Positions 23,720 to 33,078 of a stretch of 41,216 nucleotides of DNA are shown here, piece after piece. Within the stretch, counting starts at the first letter, position 1. Each line of letters opens with the position of its first letter. A program made the position numbers and the translations under genes. The notes under the pieces were generated by a model that was not told where the DNA came from, made no database searches, and saw nothing but the letters and a program-made list of their open reading frames with translations. Source of the DNA: JAWUWD01 sp034112085 (GTDB lineage: Bacteria; Bacteroidota; Bacteroidia; Cytophagales; Cyclobacteriaceae); the NCBI GenBank assembly GCA_034112085.1, contig JAWUWD010000058.1, positions 1-41,216 on the forward strand. Direction: 5' to 3'.

Positions 23720-24250
23720 ATGCCTGTCCAACGACCCTTCAACTTACAAAAATGGATCTCTGATAACCGTGATCTTCTAAAGCCACCGGTAGGAAATAAG
23801 AACCTCTATGTTGATGCTGGGGATTATATTGTAATGATCGTTGGTGGGCCTAATGCTAGAAAGGATTATCACTACAATGAAACCGAAGAGCTTTTCTATC
23901 AGTTAGAAGGAGATATCAATGTGCGGATTCAAGAAGATGGAAAAGCTGTCGATATTCCAATCAAGGAGGGTGAGATGTTTTTGCTGCCTGCCAAAATTCC
24001 ACATTCACCCATGCGAAGTGAAGGATCAATTGGACTGGTAATCGAGCGCAAGCGGGGAGATGGTTTTACAGATGGACTTATCTGGTTCTGTGATAAATGC
24101 AACCGAAAACTTCATAGTGCCTTTTTTAATCTGTACGATGTCGAAAAGGATTTTCAGCCTCGATTTAGAGAGTTCTACGCTTCTAAAGAATTAAGAACTT
24201 GTGATAACTGTAGCCATGAAATGGAGACCGATCCAAGGTTTGTGGATTAA
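23720..24250 (+). CDS. 3-hydroxyanthranilate 3,4-dioxygenase
   Basis: A 176-residue cupin using the ATG at 23720; the upstream TTG frame adds 15 unlikely residues. It opens the ring of 3-hydroxyanthranilate to the semialdehyde that closes to quinolinate. Iron ligands H51, E57 and H95 are in KDYHYNETEELFY and PAKIPHSPMR. The C-terminal rubredoxin-like site of the bacterial form is complete, with C124/C127 (CDKC) and C161/C164 (CDNC). The usual symbols are nbaC or haaO. It belongs with kynU and kmo further right, but a gene wreck and three unrelated genes lie between them. Confidence 0.96.
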   Translation: MPVQRPFNLQKWISDNRDLLKPPVGNKNLYVDAGDYIVMIVGGPNARKDYHYNETEELFYQLEGDINVRIQEDGKAVDIPIKEGEMFLLPAKIPHSPMRSEGSIGLVIERKRGDGFTDGLIWFCDKCNRKLHSAFFNLYDVEKDFQPRFREFYASKELRTCDNCSHEMETDPRFVD

Positions 24251-24257
24251 AGGTTGA

Positions 24258-24480
24258 TTCAAATTATACAGGCTCGATTCTCTATTACTTAACCAATTGG
24301 CTATTATATTGTGGGTCATAATTGTCATTTTCTTATTCCGTGCTATTGGAGATTTTAAATACATAGGATTTTTCAAAAAGCATAAAGGGCACTGATTTCT
24401 CTATTAGTGACTACAAATATTCCTCTCCGATTAGTCTTTGGCTGGGAGTTTCGGGTGTTTTTCTGCAATTCTCACACTAA
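24258..24480 (+). pseudogene. remnant of a DUF3995 membrane protein gene
   Basis: Right after HAAO, one frame reads LAIILWVIIVIFLFRAIGDF then KYIGFFKKHKG before TGA at 24393. A frame shifted by one base continues DFSISDYKYSSPISLWLG then VSGVFLQFSH and stops at 24478-24480. Together they match the C-terminal third of DUF3995 proteins (FLLRAIGDFxYVGFFK ... DxxYYSPLCL). The N-terminal two-thirds and a start codon are missing. This is a decayed fragment of a small four-helix membrane protein gene. Confidence 0.7.
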
Positions 24481-24723
24481 TACTTATATCATAGTCCTGC
24501 TAGGCAGTTGTTTATATTTTAAGTAGTGCTTGCGTTAGTTTTCAGAAGGTGCCTTTTGACTGAAAATGTCTATGTTCTACACCCCTAAGAATAGTGCATG
24601 AAGACTTCCAATCATCTTTAAATGATAAAATCGATTGGACTCAAACTATTTGTAAGGATAAAAAAATGATTAATCAGGTAATAAAAATAGGTTAAGGTCT
24701 ACTAATAAGAAAAAATCACCTAT
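24481..24723. other. AT-rich interval upstream of the ABC transporter genes
   Basis: No gene is visible. TTTTCAG (24539-24545) and CTGAAAA (24560-24566) form a loose inverted repeat, and ACTATTTGTAAGG near 24645 contains a partial -7-like TATTTG. Nothing here is strong enough to call a promoter. Confidence 0.4.
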
Positions 24724-25350
24724 ATGCTATCAATCAGAAATTACAAAAAATCATATAGTAACCAGCTATTATTAGACATTCCAAAAATGGATTTCGATCA
24801 TGGGATTTATTGGATCAAAGGAGATAATGGTTCTGGAAAATCCACTTTTTTCAAATCTATTTGTGGGATTATACCTTTTGAAGGAGATTGTATAGTTGAT
24901 GGATTGAGTGTGAAAAACAATAATGTTTCCTATCGTAAACTGGTGAATTATAGTGAAGCAGAACCATTGTTTCCAGCATTTCTCACCCAGAAGGATTTGG
25001 TCAAATTTGCAGCAAATACTCAGAAAGCGGATCAAAAGCAGATAGACGATTTAACCGCTCGGCTAGGCACCAGCGATTATTATCACCAGGCAGTTGGTAC
25101 ATATTCATCTGGTATGTTGAAGAAGACTGGACTAGTGATGGCATTTCTTGGGAATCCTAAACTTATCGTTCTGGATGAGCCTTTTATCACAATCGATAGA
25201 CAGTCAATCAACGAATTGGTGAAACTGATAGAAGAATATTATAAAGCGGGGACTACTTTTTTGATATCATCGCATGTTAGTGAGGGAGGGGAACAACTTT
25301 CTGTAGAAGATACATTTCAGATCGTTGATCAAAAACTAGAGAGGTTATGA
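24724..25350 (+). CDS. ABC transporter ATP-binding protein
   Basis: A 208-residue single ATPase domain. Walker A is GDNGSGKST (33-41), the signature is YSSGMLKKTGL (in place of LSGGQ), Walker B is LIVLDEP followed by FITID, and the switch histidine is in ISSH. The divergent signature and short length are typical of ATPases that serve ABC-2-type exporters with unknown cargo. The stop overlaps the start of the membrane protein gene by 4 nt (ATGA), so the two form one transporter. Confidence 0.93.
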   Translation: MLSIRNYKKSYSNQLLLDIPKMDFDHGIYWIKGDNGSGKSTFFKSICGIIPFEGDCIVDGLSVKNNNVSYRKLVNYSEAEPLFPAFLTQKDLVKFAANTQKADQKQIDDLTARLGTSDYYHQAVGTYSSGMLKKTGLVMAFLGNPKLIVLDEPFITIDRQSINELVKLIEEYYKAGTTFLISSHVSEGGEQLSVEDTFQIVDQKLERL

Positions 25351-26432
25351 TTAAAGTCTTAACCAAAGCAATCGTTAAACCCTTTTATGAAGCACATACT
25401 GGCTTCTTTTTGGTTTTATTATTTTTTGCTGGAGGGTTTATGCGTGCACAAGAGCACATCATGATTGCTAAATTTATTGCAGGCAGTGATTTTTTAACAT
25501 TCATATTGGTAAGCCTTTTCTTACTATATCAACTCAAGGCATCACTTTTTACGAAAAAATTATTCCAAAAGCAACACTATAGATTTGTACGGAATCTAAC
25601 ATTTTTGAGTCCGATTAGACAAGTTGTACTCTTATCGATTATAGTCATGTCTATGAACGGAATTGTACTTGTTTATGGGTTTTTTGTTAGTCGATATATG
25701 TTAGAGATTGAGGTTTATAATAGGCTAATAATATTGGGTGCTTACTTTTTATTAAGTCTGACTTTGTCAACATGGGTGATGATGAGGCAGCTTAAGCGGC
25801 CTATTATTGAACAAAAGAATGGTGCTATCATACAATTATCAAATCGAATATTGTGGAAACCGTATGTTTTGTGGTTTGTGATCCATGTGCTTAAGAACAG
25901 GCCAGCTTTATTTCTGCTTTCTAAAGTATTGAGTATTTCACTGTTGATTGGATGCTTTAGCGCCTATGACCCGGAGCTATATGACTGGCGATTTTTGGGA
26001 GTCGGAACTGTTTTTGCCATGACAGCAAATCTTATGTTAGCGCATGAATATTTCAATTTTCATGCCGTTCAACTGACTTATTTTCGAAACCTACCTACTT
26101 CGATAGTGAACCGTGTGTCTATTAGTTTAGTTTCCATACTTTTATTATTAACTCCTGAAGTCGTAGTTGTCTTCAGACACATACCGATCGAAGTATCTTA
26201 TTATTTTTCAATACAGATAATTTTATACGGACTAGTATCAGGACTATTCTATTATCATTTGATGTTATACAAAAGTGCTACTACCGAGCAGTTGGGAAAG
26301 GCTTGTTTTTATATGACTATGATACAGGCCTTTTTGGTTTTGTTTGGATTGCCTTTGTATATTTTATGCATAACAATGTTTGCATTTATATTCAATGTGC
26401 AATTTCAATATTACCAATTGCATGATTATTAA
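25347..26432 (+). CDS. ABC transporter membrane subunit (probable)
   Basis: A 361-residue protein with about nine to ten hydrophobic segments and short loops. No sequence motif is recognised; the role is inferred from the 4-nt overlap with the ATPase gene and the membrane layout. Basic segments (KKLFQKQHYRFVRNL, MMRQLKRPI) suggest which loops are cytosolic. The cargo is unknown. Being between kynurenine-pathway genes does not by itself imply a tryptophan metabolite, since ogt also intervenes. Confidence 0.75.
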   Translation: MIKVLTKAIVKPFYEAHTGFFLVLLFFAGGFMRAQEHIMIAKFIAGSDFLTFILVSLFLLYQLKASLFTKKLFQKQHYRFVRNLTFLSPIRQVVLLSIIVMSMNGIVLVYGFFVSRYMLEIEVYNRLIILGAYFLLSLTLSTWVMMRQLKRPIIEQKNGAIIQLSNRILWKPYVLWFVIHVLKNRPALFLLSKVLSISLLIGCFSAYDPELYDWRFLGVGTVFAMTANLMLAHEYFNFHAVQLTYFRNLPTSIVNRVSISLVSILLLLTPEVVVVFRHIPIEVSYYFSIQIILYGLVSGLFYYHLMLYKSATTEQLGKACFYMTMIQAFLVLFGLPLYILCITMFAFIFNVQFQYYQLHDY

Positions 26433-26567
26433 ATTCGAGTTTTGAAGCATCGTGCAATCTTTGTTGAAATCAATAATTACCCCGCCTTTATCAAAATAAT
26501 ATATTGATTGGATTCAGATCGATAATGTATAAATACTGTATTTTTATATATCATTAAATGAAAGCAA

Positions 26568-27083
26568 ATGCCCAAAAAATCCATTTACGATATTGATCAT
26601 CGAGAATACCTTACTATGGAATCTCCTTTAGGTTTGCTCCGAATAACTGGGAATGATGAAGTTGTTTTTGAGATTGCATTTGTCACTGATGAGAAACAAT
26701 CCAGCAGTGTCGCACCCAAAGAAGTGGCTAAGTGCGCGAAACAACTTCGTGAGTATTTTGCTAATGACCGAAAGGAGTTTGACTTAAACCTCAACCCCTC
26801 AGGGACAGACTTTCAACAATCTGTTTGGAATGAGCTCAATAATATTCCTTTCGGAAAGACAACGACCTATTCAAAACAAGCGATAAAAATAGGCGATCTG
26901 AAAGCCATCAGGGCAGTAGGGACTGCTAATGGAAAAAACCCTATACCAATTGTGATTCCATGTCATCGCGTAATCGGGAGTGATGGTAGCCTTACAGGGT
27001 ACGCAGGAGGACTAGATAATAAAGAATGGCTACTCAAACATGAAGGGGTAATTCTAGGAACTCAAATGGATATGTTTAAGTAG
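26568..27083 (+). CDS. ogt: methylated-DNA--protein-cysteine S-methyltransferase
   Basis: A 171-residue suicide repair protein that removes alkyl groups from O6-alkylguanine. The acceptor cysteine is C132 in IPIVIPCHRVIG. The DNA-recognition helix region (IPFGKTTTYSKQAIKIG ... AIRAVGTANGKNP) and the closing GSLTGYAGGLDNKEWLLKHEG are all present. The N-terminal ribonuclease-like domain is short, as in Ogt. No Ada-type regulatory domain is fused. It sits alone 51 nt before kynU on the same strand. Confidence 0.95.
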   Translation: MPKKSIYDIDHREYLTMESPLGLLRITGNDEVVFEIAFVTDEKQSSSVAPKEVAKCAKQLREYFANDRKEFDLNLNPSGTDFQQSVWNELNNIPFGKTTTYSKQAIKIGDLKAIRAVGTANGKNPIPIVIPCHRVIGSDGSLTGYAGGLDNKEWLLKHEGVILGTQMDMFK

Positions 27084-27139
27084 TTGAAAACCTTCCAATT
27101 TTACATTGCAAGAGTTCTTAATATCCGCTATTATTGGAA

Positions 27140-28405
27140 ATGAATTTTGAAAACTCTCGTAGCTATGCAAAGCAGCAAGATCACCTTGATCCGCTAAAAC
27201 AATATAGAAGTCAATTTCATATCCCTCAACATCAAGGGAAAGACAGTACTTACTTTACAGGAAATTCGCTTGGACTGCAGCCGAAGTCCACCAGGAAGTA
27301 TATTGAAGAGGAATTGAAATCATGGGAGGACAATGGTGTAGAAGGTCATTTTGAAGGTAAGCGGCCTTGGATGTATTATCACAAATTCAGTAAAGATCAA
27401 CTAGCTAAAATCGTTGGTGCAAATCCAGAGGAAGTGGTGTCTATGAACAATCTCACATCAAATCTGCATTTGATGATGGTGTCATTTTATAGGCCAACAA
27501 AGCAACGGTTCAAAATCATCACCGAAGCAGGAGCCTTTCCTTCTGATCAATATGCTTTAGAAACACAAATAAAGTTTCATGGATTTGATCTAGCAGATGC
27601 CTTGATAGAGCTTAAGCCAAGAGATGGTGAACATACGTTGAGAAAAGAGGATATCTTACAGGCCATAGAGGAGGCTGGAGATCAACTGGCATTGGTAATG
27701 ATGGCCGGAGTTCAATATTACACGGGACAGTTCTTTGATTTGAAAACAATCACTTTCAAAGCACATGAAGTTGGAGCTTATTGTGGATTTGATCTGGCGC
27801 ACGCAGTGGGTAATGTTCCTGTGAATCTCCATGACAATGGAGTGGATTTTGCAGTTTGGTGCAGCTATAAATATATGAATTCTGGTCCTGGAGGAGTTTC
27901 AGGAATATTTGTCCATGAACGACATTCAAATAATTCAGACATACCACGATTCGCGGGATGGTGGGGACATGATGAGTCCGAACGGTTCCAAATGAAGAAG
28001 GGCTTCAAACCTATGCAAGGTGCAGACGGTTGGCAACTAAGCAATGTTAATGTGCTTTCAAGTGCAGCGCACTTGGCTTCATTAGAGATATTCGAACAAG
28101 TAGGAATAGACGCTTTGAGAGAAAAAAGCTTAAAACTTACGGGATATCTAGAATACCTGTTAGTAGAGTTGAATTTAGATGATGAACAATTAGAAGTGAT
28201 CACACCATCTGATGTAGCAGCTAGAGGTTGCCAAATGTCTCTTTTGGTTAAGAAAAATGGCAAGAAAGTATTCGATAAATTAACGGAGGAAGGGGTGATT
28301 TCAGATTGGCGAGAGCCCAATGTGATTCGAATTGCTCCAGTTCCTTTGTATAATTCCTTTGAAGACGTTTACAGATTTGTTGAGATATTGAAACAGGCGA
28401 TTTAG
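27140..28405 (+). CDS. kynU: kynureninase
   Basis: A 421-residue PLP enzyme (ATG at 27140; an in-frame TTG lies 6 nt before). It cleaves kynurenine or 3-hydroxykynurenine to (3-hydroxy)anthranilate and alanine. The Schiff-base lysine is K244 in WCSYKYMNSGPGG. GNSLGLQPKS near the N-terminus, GAFPSDQYA, GFDLAHAVGN and FAGWWGHD are family hallmarks. The length is normal. kmo follows after 10 nt, so the two are one operon. Together with HAAO the enzymes give the 3-hydroxy branch towards NAD; tryptophan dioxygenase is not in the window. Confidence 0.97.
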   Translation: MNFENSRSYAKQQDHLDPLKQYRSQFHIPQHQGKDSTYFTGNSLGLQPKSTRKYIEEELKSWEDNGVEGHFEGKRPWMYYHKFSKDQLAKIVGANPEEVVSMNNLTSNLHLMMVSFYRPTKQRFKIITEAGAFPSDQYALETQIKFHGFDLADALIELKPRDGEHTLRKEDILQAIEEAGDQLALVMMAGVQYYTGQFFDLKTITFKAHEVGAYCGFDLAHAVGNVPVNLHDNGVDFAVWCSYKYMNSGPGGVSGIFVHERHSNNSDIPRFAGWWGHDESERFQMKKGFKPMQGADGWQLSNVNVLSSAAHLASLEIFEQVGIDALREKSLKLTGYLEYLLVELNLDDEQLEVITPSDVAARGCQMSLLVKKNGKKVFDKLTEEGVISDWREPNVIRIAPVPLYNSFEDVYRFVEILKQAI

Positions 28406-28415
28406 ATAAATAAAA

Positions 28416-29753
28416 ATGACTAACAAGAATAAAAACATTGCCATAATGGGAGCCGGATTGGTTGGCTCATTAATGGCTATCTATTTGCGCAAGCGAGGAT
28501 GTGAAGTGTCGATCTATGAGCGAAGATCAGACATGCGTAAAGCAAAAGTCGCTGCTGGTAGATCGATCAACCTTGCCTTGAGTAGTCGCGGCTGGAAGCC
28601 ACTTAAAGAAGTGGGACTTGAGTCTGCTATCAATGAGATGATCATTCCGATGACTGGGCGTGTGATGCACGATGAAAGTGGTAATTTGACATTCCAACCC
28701 TATGGTAAAGATGGACAAGCCATCAATTCTATTTCTAGAGGAGGACTAAATAAATTACTGATAGAGAAAGCTGAAGCCGCAGGAGTTACAGTACATTTTG
28801 ATCATAAGTGCATAGGAGTGGATCATGAGCATTCAGTGGTATCACTGGAGCATAATGGGAAACAACTGGAAATAGAAGCTGATGTTATTATTGGGACGGA
28901 TGGAGCATATTCTGCTATCAGACAAGCCTTCCAAAAGACTGATCGCTTCAACTTCAATCAGCAGTTTATCGATCATGGTTACAAAGAGTTGATGATTCCA
29001 GCAGGTAAAGCTGGGTCATTCTCTATTGAGAAGAATGCTTTGCATATCTGGCCAAGAGGTAATTATATGTTGATAGCATTACCCAATACTGATGGTAGTT
29101 TTACTTGTACATTATTCTTTCCGTTTGAAGGCGAGCGTTCTTTTGATACTCTGAAGACGGACGAAGAAATCATGAATTTCTTCAATGAGATCTTTCCTGA
29201 TGCAGTAGATTTGATGCCCACTTTATTGAGTGATTATAAAGAGAACCCGACATCATCCTTGCTCACGATCAAGTGCTTCCCTTGGGTCAAGAACAAAACA
29301 CTCATCATTGGAGATGCTTCTCATGCGATTGTCCCTTTCTACGGTCAGGGTATGAATTCAGGATTTGAGGATTGTCGTGTCCTAAATGACATGCTTGATG
29401 AACATGATGATGATTGGGATAAAGTATTGCCTCTATATCAGATATCGCGCAAGCCTGATGCTGATGCGATTTTGGATCTTGCCTTACAGAATTTTATAGA
29501 AATGCGTGATCTTGTGGCTGACGATTTCTTCCTGACAAGGAAGAAAATAGAGGCTAAGTTATATGAGCAATTTCCTGAAAAATGGGTTCCATTATACTCA
29601 ATGGTGACGTTCCATGAAGATATTCGCTATTCTGAAGCTATTGAAAGAGGACGACAACAAAAAGAAATCATGGATAAAGTAATGAACCGTTCAAATATCT
29701 TAGAGAGTTGGGAACAAGTCGATCTGAAGCAAATAGTTGATCAATTGTCTTAG
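28416..29753 (+). CDS. kmo: kynurenine 3-monooxygenase
   Basis: A 445-residue FAD hydroxylase that converts kynurenine to 3-hydroxykynurenine using NADPH and oxygen. FAD motifs: GAGLVGSLMAIYLRKRG with the acidic end IYERRSD at the N-terminus, the middle DVIIGTDGAYSAIR, and GDASHAIVPFYGQGMNSGFED. The C-terminus lacks a strong hydrophobic anchor, unlike the mitochondrial-membrane eukaryotic form, so it should be soluble. It is the last gene of the operon and meets a minus-strand gene tail to tail 14 nt away. Confidence 0.97.
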   Translation: MTNKNKNIAIMGAGLVGSLMAIYLRKRGCEVSIYERRSDMRKAKVAAGRSINLALSSRGWKPLKEVGLESAINEMIIPMTGRVMHDESGNLTFQPYGKDGQAINSISRGGLNKLLIEKAEAAGVTVHFDHKCIGVDHEHSVVSLEHNGKQLEIEADVIIGTDGAYSAIRQAFQKTDRFNFNQQFIDHGYKELMIPAGKAGSFSIEKNALHIWPRGNYMLIALPNTDGSFTCTLFFPFEGERSFDTLKTDEEIMNFFNEIFPDAVDLMPTLLSDYKENPTSSLLTIKCFPWVKNKTLIIGDASHAIVPFYGQGMNSGFEDCRVLNDMLDEHDDDWDKVLPLYQISRKPDADAILDLALQNFIEMRDLVADDFFLTRKKIEAKLYEQFPEKWVPLYSMVTFHEDIRYSEAIERGRQQKEIMDKVMNRSNILESWEQVDLKQIVDQLS

Positions 29754-29767
29754 TCAAACACAGAGTG

Positions 29768-30199
29768 TTACTTTAGTCCTAAAGATCCTCTAAGTCGTTT
29801 CACTTCAGCGTCATCAGTTTGATCTTCAAATAGCTCTATAGTCTCTTCTACGAAGTCCTTGGCGGCCTCATTGACAGAGAAATACTCTCGCAAAGCGCTA
29901 ATGAATTTAGTTTCCCATTTATCTCTATGCTTGACCAAATAGCGCATCTCGCCACGATATATTAGCATGAGGTTTTCCTCTTTCTCTTCTCCCAAATCAT
30001 CAGAAGCGAATTCTTCTCCGAGTATTTTGGTGAGACTTTTTACAGTCGCCCATTCATCTTTATCCATGATGCCATCGCTAGTAGCCAATAGACATACGGG
30101 CATTAAATTTACTAGATAAACAAACTGCTCTTTATTAATATCTAAGAATCTGATTTCACTGTACTCTAGGAAAAGAAGATCTATTTTAGAATCACTCAT
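29768..30199 (-). CDS. hypothetical protein, possibly TerB-like
   Basis: A 143-residue, acidic, all-helical protein. The segment ATSDGIMDKDEWATVKSLTKILG has the pattern of the TerB-like fold (A-DG-hydrophobic-x-x-E-x-hydrophobic), where acidic side chains bind a metal. The remainder does not match a family I know. It begins 10 nt after the nhaD stop, so the two are probably co-transcribed. The gene call is reasonably firm, while the TerB comparison is tentative. Confidence 0.65.
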   Translation of the reverse strand: MSDSKIDLLFLEYSEIRFLDINKEQFVYLVNLMPVCLLATSDGIMDKDEWATVKSLTKILGEEFASDDLGEEKEENLMLIYRGEMRYLVKHRDKWETKFISALREYFSVNEAAKDFVEETIELFEDQTDDAEVKRLRGSLGLK

Positions 30200-30209
30200 G
30201 GTATTGATT

Positions 30210-31685
30210 TTAGCTAAAAGCGAAGAAGATAACCCATGTCAATATTAACAATGGAATTAAGAAAGGAATAGTGAACCGAATGATATATCCGAAGAATGAA
30301 GGCATTTTGATACCCACCCCTTCGGCTATTGATTTCACCATAAAGTTAGGGCCATTTCCAATGTAAGTACAGGCTCCGAAGAAGACTGCTGATATGGAAA
30401 TAGCCTTCAAGTAAAGTACGGAGTTCTCAAAGACCCCTCCATTTGCATAGGCCGTAACCTCACTTATGTTAGAGATTGACCCGTTTTGGGAGGCCATAGC
30501 AGCCGTCAAAAAGTTAAGATATGTTGGCGCATTGTCTAGGAATCCTGATAATATACCAGTACCCCAGTAAAGTGTATTGTGATTTATCATTTTTGCTCCT
30601 TCAGGTGATGAAGCAAATCCACTCACAAGTTCCAATGCTGGCATCATCGTACCAAATATTCCAACAAAAATGAATGCTACTTCTCTTATTGGCTCGAAGC
30701 TAAATTCATTGCCATCGATAGCTTTTTTACTGGCGAATCGATAAGATAAGTATGCTACAGTGAGCATGATGATCTCTCTAACGAATGAAAATTTCTGACC
30801 GTGATAATTAATTGCAGGGACCCATTCGATGACATTCGGATCAAGAAATACTGAGGCTATGATTAGACCTAACCAAATAAAATTTCTAGCACCGGTCATA
30901 GTGATCTTATCGGTGTGCTCTATTTTTTCTAATTTGGGATCATTCGTAGCGGTATGACGTCTGTCTATAAAGTAAAACATCGTGGCAAGAAATATTAATG
31001 CCACACCCCACGGCATCACATTATTAGTTAGCGTCCAAAAGAATGGAATACCTTTGAGGAACCCAAGAAAGAGTGGTGGATCACCAATAGGTGTCAAGGA
31101 CCCACCCACATTACTCACCATAAAGATAAAGAAAATCACATGGTAGGCTTTAATACGCCCCTTGTTAAGTCTTATGAATGGTCTGATCAAAAGCATGCTC
31201 GCCCCCGTGGTTCCTATAAGGTTGGCAAATACAGCACCAACTAAAAGCAGCGCAACATTGAGAGCGGGAGAAGCTTTACGATCTACATTGATCATAATGC
31301 CACCTGAGGCTATATACAATCCCGCTAATAGCGCTATGAATTGAACATATTCTGCTAAAGCATGAATTGGACTGGCCACATTGTGCATCACGAATATGTA
31401 GTATAATATTACTAGAGATGCTAATACCACTGCTACAATAGGATAATTTTTGTGCCAGAAATGTTCGTAAAATAATGGGCCAGTAGCAATCATCACAAGT
31501 AGTAATATAAACGGAATGATCGTCCAAGTAGGCACCGCTTCATGTACGGTGTCTGCACCACCATCGCTTACTAACGCATTGAGAATGTCTGAGCTGTCCA
31601 CAATTTCTGTAAAGCTAAATGCTGTTTGAGAGCAAATAAAAAGCAAGAAAAAGAATGGAATTATCCGTAATAGTTTATTCCTCAC
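30210..31685 (-). CDS. nhaD: sodium:proton antiporter, NhaD type
   Basis: A 491-residue membrane antiporter with about 12-13 helices. It has IGTTGASMLLIRPFIRLNKG and the matching second-half region SNVGGSLTPIGDPPLFLGFLKG, the signature of the NhaD branch of the ion transporter superfamily. SGFLDNAPTYLNFLTAA carries the conserved Asp-Asn of the second repeat. It should export sodium in exchange for protons, as fits a marine cell. The N-terminus (MRNKLLRIIPFFFLLFICSQTAFS) reads like a cleavable signal, common in Bacteroidota members. Followed closely by the TerB-like gene. Confidence 0.94.
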   Translation of the reverse strand: MRNKLLRIIPFFFLLFICSQTAFSFTEIVDSSDILNALVSDGGADTVHEAVPTWTIIPFILLLVMIATGPLFYEHFWHKNYPIVAVVLASLVILYYIFVMHNVASPIHALAEYVQFIALLAGLYIASGGIMINVDRKASPALNVALLLVGAVFANLIGTTGASMLLIRPFIRLNKGRIKAYHVIFFIFMVSNVGGSLTPIGDPPLFLGFLKGIPFFWTLTNNVMPWGVALIFLATMFYFIDRRHTATNDPKLEKIEHTDKITMTGARNFIWLGLIIASVFLDPNVIEWVPAINYHGQKFSFVREIIMLTVAYLSYRFASKKAIDGNEFSFEPIREVAFIFVGIFGTMMPALELVSGFASSPEGAKMINHNTLYWGTGILSGFLDNAPTYLNFLTAAMASQNGSISNISEVTAYANGGVFENSVLYLKAISISAVFFGACTYIGNGPNFMVKSIAEGVGIKMPSFFGYIIRFTIPFLIPLLILTWVIFFAFS

Positions 31686-31840
31686 AGGCTACCTTTTGTT
31701 TTATTTCTAATAGAAATTATCGTTTTGAATGTCGAAATACAATACTCAATAACGGAAATTGCCATTCTGAACTCTTAATGTACTTCGAACAAGCTCTCAA
31801 TCTACGGTATCATGGTGGTTCTTGCAAACCCCTATGAAAA

Positions 31841-32905
31841 TTATTTGATATAAATAGTGCCACCACAACTGTCTTTTTCTGCACCAGTAACACTGCTAAG
31901 ACTGTTGACTTCATTGCGTATTCGCAGTACACCAAGAAAACTGAAAATCAAAGCTTCTTTGAAATCGATAATCGAATGGTGCGGAATATTGAGTGTGCAA
32001 TCTTTTGGAGCCTGTAATCTTATTCTCTCAATTAAGAATTTGTTATATGCTCCTCCGCCAGTTAGCAAAGTGTTTCCAATAGGTAAACATTTTGAGATTT
32101 CATTAGCGATATGCTCTGTACAAGTACTAACCTTATCAATGATTGATATTTTTGAGTTTGAGATAATAGGTAATATTTCATTTTCAACCCATTCGTAACC
32201 AAGTGACTTTGGATGGCTGTTTTGGTAATATTCCAATTCATTCATTTTGTTAAGTAAGTCTGTATCAACACAGCCTTGTCTGGCTAAGTGTCCTTGATCA
32301 TCATAAGGTCTTCCAAGTTGCTTTGAAAGCATATTGAGTATGATGTTGGCAGGAGAAATATCAAATGCTACTCTTTGATTATTTTGTTGGTAAGAGATGT
32401 TAGCAAAACCACCAAGATTGAGACAGGCTTCATACTCATCAAACAGCAATTGGTCTCCAATCGGCACAAGTGGAGCACCCTGCCCTTTCAAACTAACATC
32501 ACGAGAACGAAAATCATTGATGACTGTGATGTTGCAAGCACTGATTATTTCTTGACCATTCCCGATTTGTAGTGTTAATCCATTTTTAGGTTGATGAAAA
32601 ACAGTGTGACCATGAGAAGCGATGAAGTCAATATTTATGTTATGTTCATTTATAAACATTGAGGTTTGCTCACCCATCCATTTGCCTAGATCAATATCCA
32701 AAATGGATAATTCTAGCCCAGATAACTGCGTGCTCAGCGATAATTTCTCAAACAGGCTGGAAGGATACTCAACAGTTAATGTTTCTTTTATTTCAAATGT
32801 CCAATCACCAGCGTCAAATTTGAAGTTACAATGTGCGATATCCAATCCATCCATAGATGTTCCGGACATTAGTCCAATGGCGCTGTATGTTATAACTTTA
32901 GACAT
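31841..32905 (-). CDS. anmK: anhydro-N-acetylmuramic acid kinase
   Basis: A 354-residue kinase that opens and phosphorylates 1,6-anhydroMurNAc from recycled cell wall to give MurNAc-6-phosphate. GLMSGTSMDGLDIA at the start is the ATP/sugar motif. IDFIASHGHTVFHQP, QIGNGQEI, VINDFRSRD, QGAPLVPIGD, NLGGFANIS and TLLTGGGAYN complete the family signature. The length (usual about 370) is near normal. It is alone, with about 155 nt to nhaD downstream and 173 nt to the divergent coaX. Confidence 0.97.
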   Translation of the reverse strand: MSKVITYSAIGLMSGTSMDGLDIAHCNFKFDAGDWTFEIKETLTVEYPSSLFEKLSLSTQLSGLELSILDIDLGKWMGEQTSMFINEHNINIDFIASHGHTVFHQPKNGLTLQIGNGQEIISACNITVINDFRSRDVSLKGQGAPLVPIGDQLLFDEYEACLNLGGFANISYQQNNQRVAFDISPANIILNMLSKQLGRPYDDQGHLARQGCVDTDLLNKMNELEYYQNSHPKSLGYEWVENEILPIISNSKISIIDKVSTCTEHIANEISKCLPIGNTLLTGGGAYNKFLIERIRLQAPKDCTLNIPHHSIIDFKEALIFSFLGVLRIRNEVNSLSSVTGAEKDSCGGTIYIK

Positions 32906-33041
32906 GTTTTAGTTATTTAGACTTTCAGTGAAGTTGGTCAATTCTTAATTATGAGTTGAATATTGCAAAATCTAAAGGGAAAGCCAATTGCGAAATGCTT
33001 TACTTATTGAACGAATTGCAGATACTTTATGTACTTGTTTA

Positions 33042-33071
33042 TTGTAATCCAATTCTCTAACCATAGTTTTA
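33042..33071 (+). promoter_or_regulatory. coaX promoter (probable)
   Basis: TTG (33042-33044) and TAGTTTTA (33064-33071) are 19 nt apart. The -7 box differs from TAnnTTTG only at the last base. It lies 7 nt before the coaX ATG, so the message would be nearly leaderless. Confidence 0.4.
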
Positions 33072-33078
33072 CGCTATC

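Noticed and set aside
27865..28320. 151-codon minus-strand frame inside kynU
   Set aside because: It is wholly antisense to a well-conserved kynureninase and has no protein-like features.
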